Shown here in pieces: positions 7,455 to 9,761 of a stretch of DNA of 9,761 nucleotides. Within the stretch, counting starts at the first letter, position 1. The number at the start of each line of letters is the position of its first letter. The stretch is from contig JAFLUV010000091.1 in the NCBI GenBank assembly GCA_022508635.1, positions 1 to 9,761 on the forward strand, in the 5' to 3' direction. The notes under the pieces were generated by a model, which was not told the DNA's origin, made no database searches, and was given only the letters and a program-made list of their open reading frames with translations. The DNA is from Prevotellaceae bacterium (GTDB taxonomy: Bacteria > Bacteroidota > Bacteroidia > Bacteroidales > Bacteroidaceae). The translations under genes were made by a program, and so were the position numbers.

Positions 7455-8069
7455 ATGATAAATGCCAGGTATTCCTCGCAACTTCTCGAAAAGGCCGTCA
7501 TGGAGATAGGCCGTCTGCCGGGTATCGGGAGCAAGACTGCGCTGCGGCTTGCCTTGTACCTGCTTCGTCAGGACGAGGGTAGGGTAGATGCTTTGGCAGA
7601 AAGCCTCACCAATATGCGCAAGGGCGTACACTATTGCCAGGTCTGCCACAATATCTGCGATGATGAGCGCTGCGAGATATGTAGCAATCCGGTGCGTGAT
7701 GTCGGAACCGTTTGCGTGGTGGAGAATGTGCAGGACGTGATGGCAATAGAAAATACGATGCAGTATCGCGGGCTTTACCATGTGCTGGGCGGTGTCATAA
7801 GCCCCATGGACGGCATCGGTCCTGCCGATCTTCAGATAGGCAGTCTTGTGGAGCGTGTCAGAAAGGGAGGCGTCAACGAGGTCATTCTTGCCCTCAGTCC
7901 TACAATGGAGGGCGATACAACCAACTATTTCATCTATCGCAAGCTTGAGGATACGGACGTGAAGGTAACGGTCATTGCTCGTGGCGTGGCGCAGAACGAC
8001 GAATTGCAGTATACCGATGAGGTTACGCTGGGGCGTGCCCTTGCCGGGCGCATTCCCTTTGGAGGTTGA
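7455..8069 (+). CDS. recR: Recombination mediator protein RecR
   Basis: Ring-forming DNA clamp that works with RecO and RecF to load RecA at gaps. The 204-aa protein shows the helix-hairpin-helix LPGIGSKTALRLA (21-33), a four-cysteine zinc finger (C61, C64, C73, C76; C68 is extra), a Toprim domain beginning near 85 with acidic E90 (VCVVENVQDVMAIE), and the C-terminal family motif GDTTNYFIYRKL. The frame stays open upstream to 7347, inside hisB, but the ATG at 7455 gives the standard RecR beginning and length. The 31-base gap after hisB has no promoter I can see, so read-through from the his operon is likely. Confidence 0.96.
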   Translation: MINARYSSQLLEKAVMEIGRLPGIGSKTALRLALYLLRQDEGRVDALAESLTNMRKGVHYCQVCHNICDDERCEICSNPVRDVGTVCVVENVQDVMAIENTMQYRGLYHVLGGVISPMDGIGPADLQIGSLVERVRKGGVNEVILALSPTMEGDTTNYFIYRKLEDTDVKVTVIARGVAQNDELQYTDEVTLGRALAGRIPFGG

Positions 8070-8079
8070 CAAGCTATTG

Positions 8080-8162
8080 CTAATGAGCTGCATATTTCCT
8101 GTGTATTCCTAACGAGCTGCATACTTCTAATGAGCAGTATATTCCTAATGAGCAACATACTC
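8080..8162. repeat. Degenerate 18-bp direct repeat, four copies
   Basis: Four copies of a sequence close to CTAATGAGCTGCATACTT begin at 8080, 8109, 8127 and 8145. Copies 2 to 4 are exactly tandem with an 18-base period, while copy 1 is separated by 11 extra bases. Copies 1 and 2 agree at 16 of 18 bases and copies 3 and 4 at 15 of 18. The array fills about half of the recR to membrane-gene gap (8070-8227). Each copy holds CTAAYGAGC, which places stop codons, and in three copies an ATG, in the forward frames. The function is unknown. Confidence 0.8.
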
Positions 8163-8207
8163 TACTCCCTAAGGCGTAACACTTGCAATGGCATAAATTA
8201 CATATAA
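8130..8207 (+). other. Possible 25-codon small ORF across the repeat
   Basis: An ATG in repeat copy 3 opens a 25-codon frame that runs through copy 4 and ends at TAA, 20 bases before the membrane-protein gene. It begins MSSIFLMSNILYS and is partly hydrophobic. There is no convincing ribosome binding site, and repeats alone can create such frames, so this is only a candidate leader peptide. Confidence 0.12.
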
Positions 8208-8227
8208 TAATATAGTATAAATATAAT

Positions 8228-8467
8228 ATGGTTATATATATCCTGACTCTGTTGTGTTCTGCTTCCGTCCTGCTTGTGTCTTTTCTTGCCATCCGTTGCA
8301 GGAATGTGAATGCCTACGGACGCATGGCTGCACTTGCTGCCGTGGCTCTCTTTGTTCTCCTGCTCTATTTCTGTCTCGGTGATGCGTCGCAGCTCTACGG
8401 GCTCGGCATACTGGCCGTGGCGTTTTTCTTTGTTCTAAGGGATGTCAGGGGTCATGCTGAAGAATGA
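8228..8467 (+). CDS. Small membrane protein of unknown function
   Basis: 79-aa hydrophobic protein that I cannot assign to a named family. Three membrane segments are visible at about residues 2-22, 33-50 and 55-70, joined by short loops: RCRNVNAYGR, which is positive and likely cytoplasmic, and GDASQ. A charged tail RDVRGHAEE ends the protein. The start is preceded by a very AT-rich stretch (8195-8229) with no Shine-Dalgarno site, as is usual in this phylum. Its 3' end overlaps the start of the acetyltransferase gene in another frame, suggesting coupled expression. recR lies 158 bases upstream. I see no catalytic motif. Confidence 0.7.
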   Translation: MVIYILTLLCSASVLLVSFLAIRCRNVNAYGRMAALAAVALFVLLLYFCLGDASQLYGLGILAVAFFFVLRDVRGHAEE

Positions 8468-8966
8468 CAGGATAAGGCTGAGGGCGGTGGAGCCGGAGGA
8501 TCTCGACTTGATGTACCTCATAGAGAATGACACTGACCTGTGGCCTTTGGGGCAGGCCAGCGTTCCTTTCTCGCATTATGCCCTTAAGCAGTATATTGCC
8601 GAGTGCAGTAACGACTTTTTCCGTGACCGGCAGCTACGGCTTGTTATCGAGAAGGCTGACGGGACGAGTGTCGGTTTCCTTGACTTGCAGCGCTACGATC
8701 CTCTGCACCATCGTGCCGAGGTGGGCATCGTCGTCGTGCCCGGGCAGCAGCGCCGGGGGATTGCCACTGAGGCTCTGGGTCTGGTGGCGCGATACGTTTC
8801 TGCCCATTTGGGCGTACATCAGCTCTATGCTCTTGTTCCGGAGGGGAACGTGGCGTCCCTGGCTCTCTTTCGCGGGTGCGGATATGAAAGGACTGCCACC
8901 CTGCAGGATTGGGTGTATACCCCTGCAGGATGGCAGTCGGTTGTTGTCTTTCAGTTGTTTGTTTAG
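8454..8966 (+). CDS. GNAT family N-acetyltransferase
   Basis: 170-aa GCN5-related acetyltransferase, which transfers acetyl from acetyl-CoA to an amine; the substrate is unknown. The N-terminus LKNDRIRLRAVEPEDLDLMY is typical of the RimJ/SpeG-like branch. Motif A at about 88-108 includes the acetyl-CoA phosphate-binding loop QQRRGIATEAL (98-108), and motif B has N132 followed by ALFRGCGY (137-144). An ATG at 8442 in the same frame would add four residues, but I prefer 8454 because family members usually begin MLxNxRIRLR. It overlaps the small membrane gene by 14 bases. Its TAG stop overlaps the stop of the converging rubrerythrin gene, so no separate terminator fits between them. Confidence 0.88.
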   Translation: MLKNDRIRLRAVEPEDLDLMYLIENDTDLWPLGQASVPFSHYALKQYIAECSNDFFRDRQLRLVIEKADGTSVGFLDLQRYDPLHHRAEVGIVVVPGQQRRGIATEALGLVARYVSAHLGVHQLYALVPEGNVASLALFRGCGYERTATLQDWVYTPAGWQSVVVFQLFV

Positions 8967-9508
8967 CTGAAGTAGCGCTTCAGGAGGCCTTCGAAGCCTT
9001 TGCCGTGGCGAGCTTCGTCCTTGGCCATTTCGTGGACTGTGTCGTGGATGGCGTCGAGGCCTGCTGCCTTTGCTGCCTTTGCTATGTCCATCTTGCCGGC
9101 ACAGGCGCCGCATTCGGCTTCGGCACGCTTCTGGAGGTTTGTCTTGGTGTCCCATACGACTTCGCCGATGAGTTCTGCGAAGCGGCTTGCGTGGTCTGCC
9201 TCTTCGAGGGCATAGCGCTTGAATGCTTCTGCAATCTCGGGGTAGCCTTCACGGTCTGCCTGGCGTGACATTGCCAGGTACATGCCTACTTCGGTGCATT
9301 CGCCTGCGAAGTGAGCCTGCAGTCCGTCCCAGATTTCCTGCGGACAGCCTTTGGCTACGCCGATGACGTGTTCCGTGACGTAGGTTGCGCCCTCTTCCTT
9401 CATTTCCTGGAACTTGCTGGCGGGAACGCCGCACTGGGGGCATTTTGCGGGTGCTTCTTCACCCTCGTGGATGTAGCCGCAAACGGTACATACGAATTTC
9501 TTTTTCAT
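8963..9508 (-). CDS. Rubrerythrin with N-terminal rubredoxin domain (reverse rubrerythrin type)
   Basis: Non-haem iron protein that reduces hydrogen peroxide to water in anaerobes, drawing electrons from NAD(P)H through partner reductases. It is often annotated as rubrerythrin or NADH peroxidase. The 181-aa protein begins with a rubredoxin-type FeS4 site (C7, C10, C23, C26), followed by a four-helix ferritin-like diiron domain with E70, E103xxH106, E132 and E165xxH168 as likely iron ligands. The rubredoxin part is N-terminal, the reverse of classical rubrerythrin order, as in clostridial reverse rubrerythrins. It appears to be a single-gene unit with its own promoter and a Shine-Dalgarno-like AAGGA, which suggests strong expression. 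Confidence 0.93.
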   Translation of the reverse strand: MKKKFVCTVCGYIHEGEEAPAKCPQCGVPASKFQEMKEEGATYVTEHVIGVAKGCPQEIWDGLQAHFAGECTEVGMYLAMSRQADREGYPEIAEAFKRYALEEADHASRFAELIGEVVWDTKTNLQKRAEAECGACAGKMDIAKAAKAAGLDAIHDTVHEMAKDEARHGKGFEGLLKRYFS

Positions 9509-9515
9509 AGCTTAA

Positions 9516-9520
9516 TCCTT
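9516..9520 (-). promoter_or_regulatory. Shine-Dalgarno-like site for rubrerythrin
   Basis: On the minus strand AAGGA (within AAAAAGGA) lies 7 bases before the ATG at 9508. This is a good distance for pairing with 16S rRNA. It stands out because the other genes here show no comparable site. Confidence 0.45.
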
Positions 9521-9576
9521 TTTAGTTATTGGTTGGTTTTGTGGTAAATGAAGTGTCCGTTCATTGTATTCCGGCG

Positions 9577-9608
9577 CAAAGTTATGCATTTATTGCAACT
9601 TATAGAAA
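9577..9608 (-). promoter_or_regulatory. Promoter of the rubrerythrin gene
   Basis: The minus strand reads TAACTTTG at 9584-9577, a perfect -7 element. A TTTC at 9608-9605, 20 bases upstream, is close to the -33 TTTG. Transcription would start near 9572, leaving a leader of about 60 bases. The remainder of the 194-base gap up to the tRNA is AT-rich and shows only the divergent tRNA promoter. Confidence 0.65.
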
Positions 9609-9655
9609 GGGAATTCTCTTTTTAGAAAGAAAAACACGAAAAATGGTGCAAATAA

Positions 9656-9687
9656 TTTTATTATTAGGAGAGAAATGCGTACCTTTG
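9656..9687 (+). promoter_or_regulatory. Promoter of the tRNA-Gly gene
   Basis: TACCTTTG at 9680-9687 matches the -7 consensus exactly and is identical to the his operon element. A TTTTA at 9656-9660 sits 19 bases upstream, where a -33 box is expected, but lacks the final G. The expected start near 9692-9694 leaves about 10 leader bases before the mature tRNA. Confidence 0.7.
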
Positions 9688-9702
9688 CAATGCTTTTGCG
9701 AT

Positions 9703-9761
9703 GCGATAGTGGCTCAGTTGGTAGAGCATTGGCTTCCCAAGCCGAGGGTCGCGGGTTCGAG
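9703..9761 (+). tRNA. tRNA-Gly, anticodon CCC (cut by the window end)
   Basis: A cloverleaf can be folded: acceptor strand GCGATAG (9703-9709), the TG linker, a D arm GCTC/GAGC around AGTTGGTA, an anticodon stem TTGGC/GCCGA with loop TTCCCAA and anticodon CCC, a five-base variable loop GGGTC, then T-stem GCGGG and the start of the T loop TTCGAG. The 3' T-stem, acceptor strand and any encoded CCA lie beyond the window. CCC reads the GGG glycine codon. Confidence 0.93.

Noticed and set aside
8080..8292. Minus-strand frame with short residue repeats between recR and the membrane gene.
   Set aside because: Its repeats come from the 18-bp DNA repeat, it overlaps the membrane gene, and it has no start signal.
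1..9761. A novel defence, mobile or biosynthetic system.
   Set aside because: All but one protein gene belong to known housekeeping or common families; there is no integrase, transposase, nuclease cassette or spacer array.

Overview
The window looks like chromosomal DNA from a Bacteroidales bacterium, most likely Prevotella or a close relative. Three things point there. Several intergenic gaps carry the Bacteroidetes promoter -7 element (TAnnTTTG), and the best has an upstream TTTG at a 19-base spacer. Ribosome binding sites are nearly absent. The RibH, RecR, HisB and DUF721 proteins resemble Bacteroides/Prevotella versions as I remember them. This is core housekeeping DNA; I see no phage, insertion sequence, CRISPR array, toxin-antitoxin pair or defence system.

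Layout. Positions 44-1246 (minus strand) hold a membrane-anchored TPR protein followed by ribH (lumazine synthase), probably one transcript from a promoter at about 1274-1281. A divergent promoter at 1388-1395 reads into recF (1404-2528), whose stop overlaps the start of a small DUF721/DciA-like gene (2525-2815). A strong consensus promoter at 2914-2945 starts the histidine operon hisG-hisD-hisC-hisB (3011-7423). These enzymes catalyse the first step (HisG), the dehydratase and phosphatase steps (bifunctional HisB), the aminotransferase step (HisC) and the last oxidation (HisD). hisA, hisF, hisH and hisI/E are not in the window. recR follows hisB after only 31 bases.

Next comes a 158-base gap (8070-8227) with a degenerate 18-bp direct repeat, then an unrecognised small membrane protein (8228-8467) overlapping a GNAT acetyltransferase (8454-8966). 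A rubrerythrin with an N-terminal rubredoxin domain lies on the minus strand (8963-9508), its stop overlapping that of the GNAT gene. The window ends inside a tRNA-Gly(CCC) gene with its own promoter.

The genes fall into four groups: flavin synthesis plus a membrane TPR protein; recombination and replication (RecF, DUF721, RecR); histidine synthesis; and peroxide defence. RecF and RecR work in the same recombinational repair pathway and here flank the his operon. No gap between genes exceeds 200 bases. The most notable points are the possible near-leaderless recF transcript, the recF-DUF721 coupling, the recF/his/recR layout, the 18-bp repeat, and a HisB phosphatase domain without the zinc-site cysteines known from E. 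coli.
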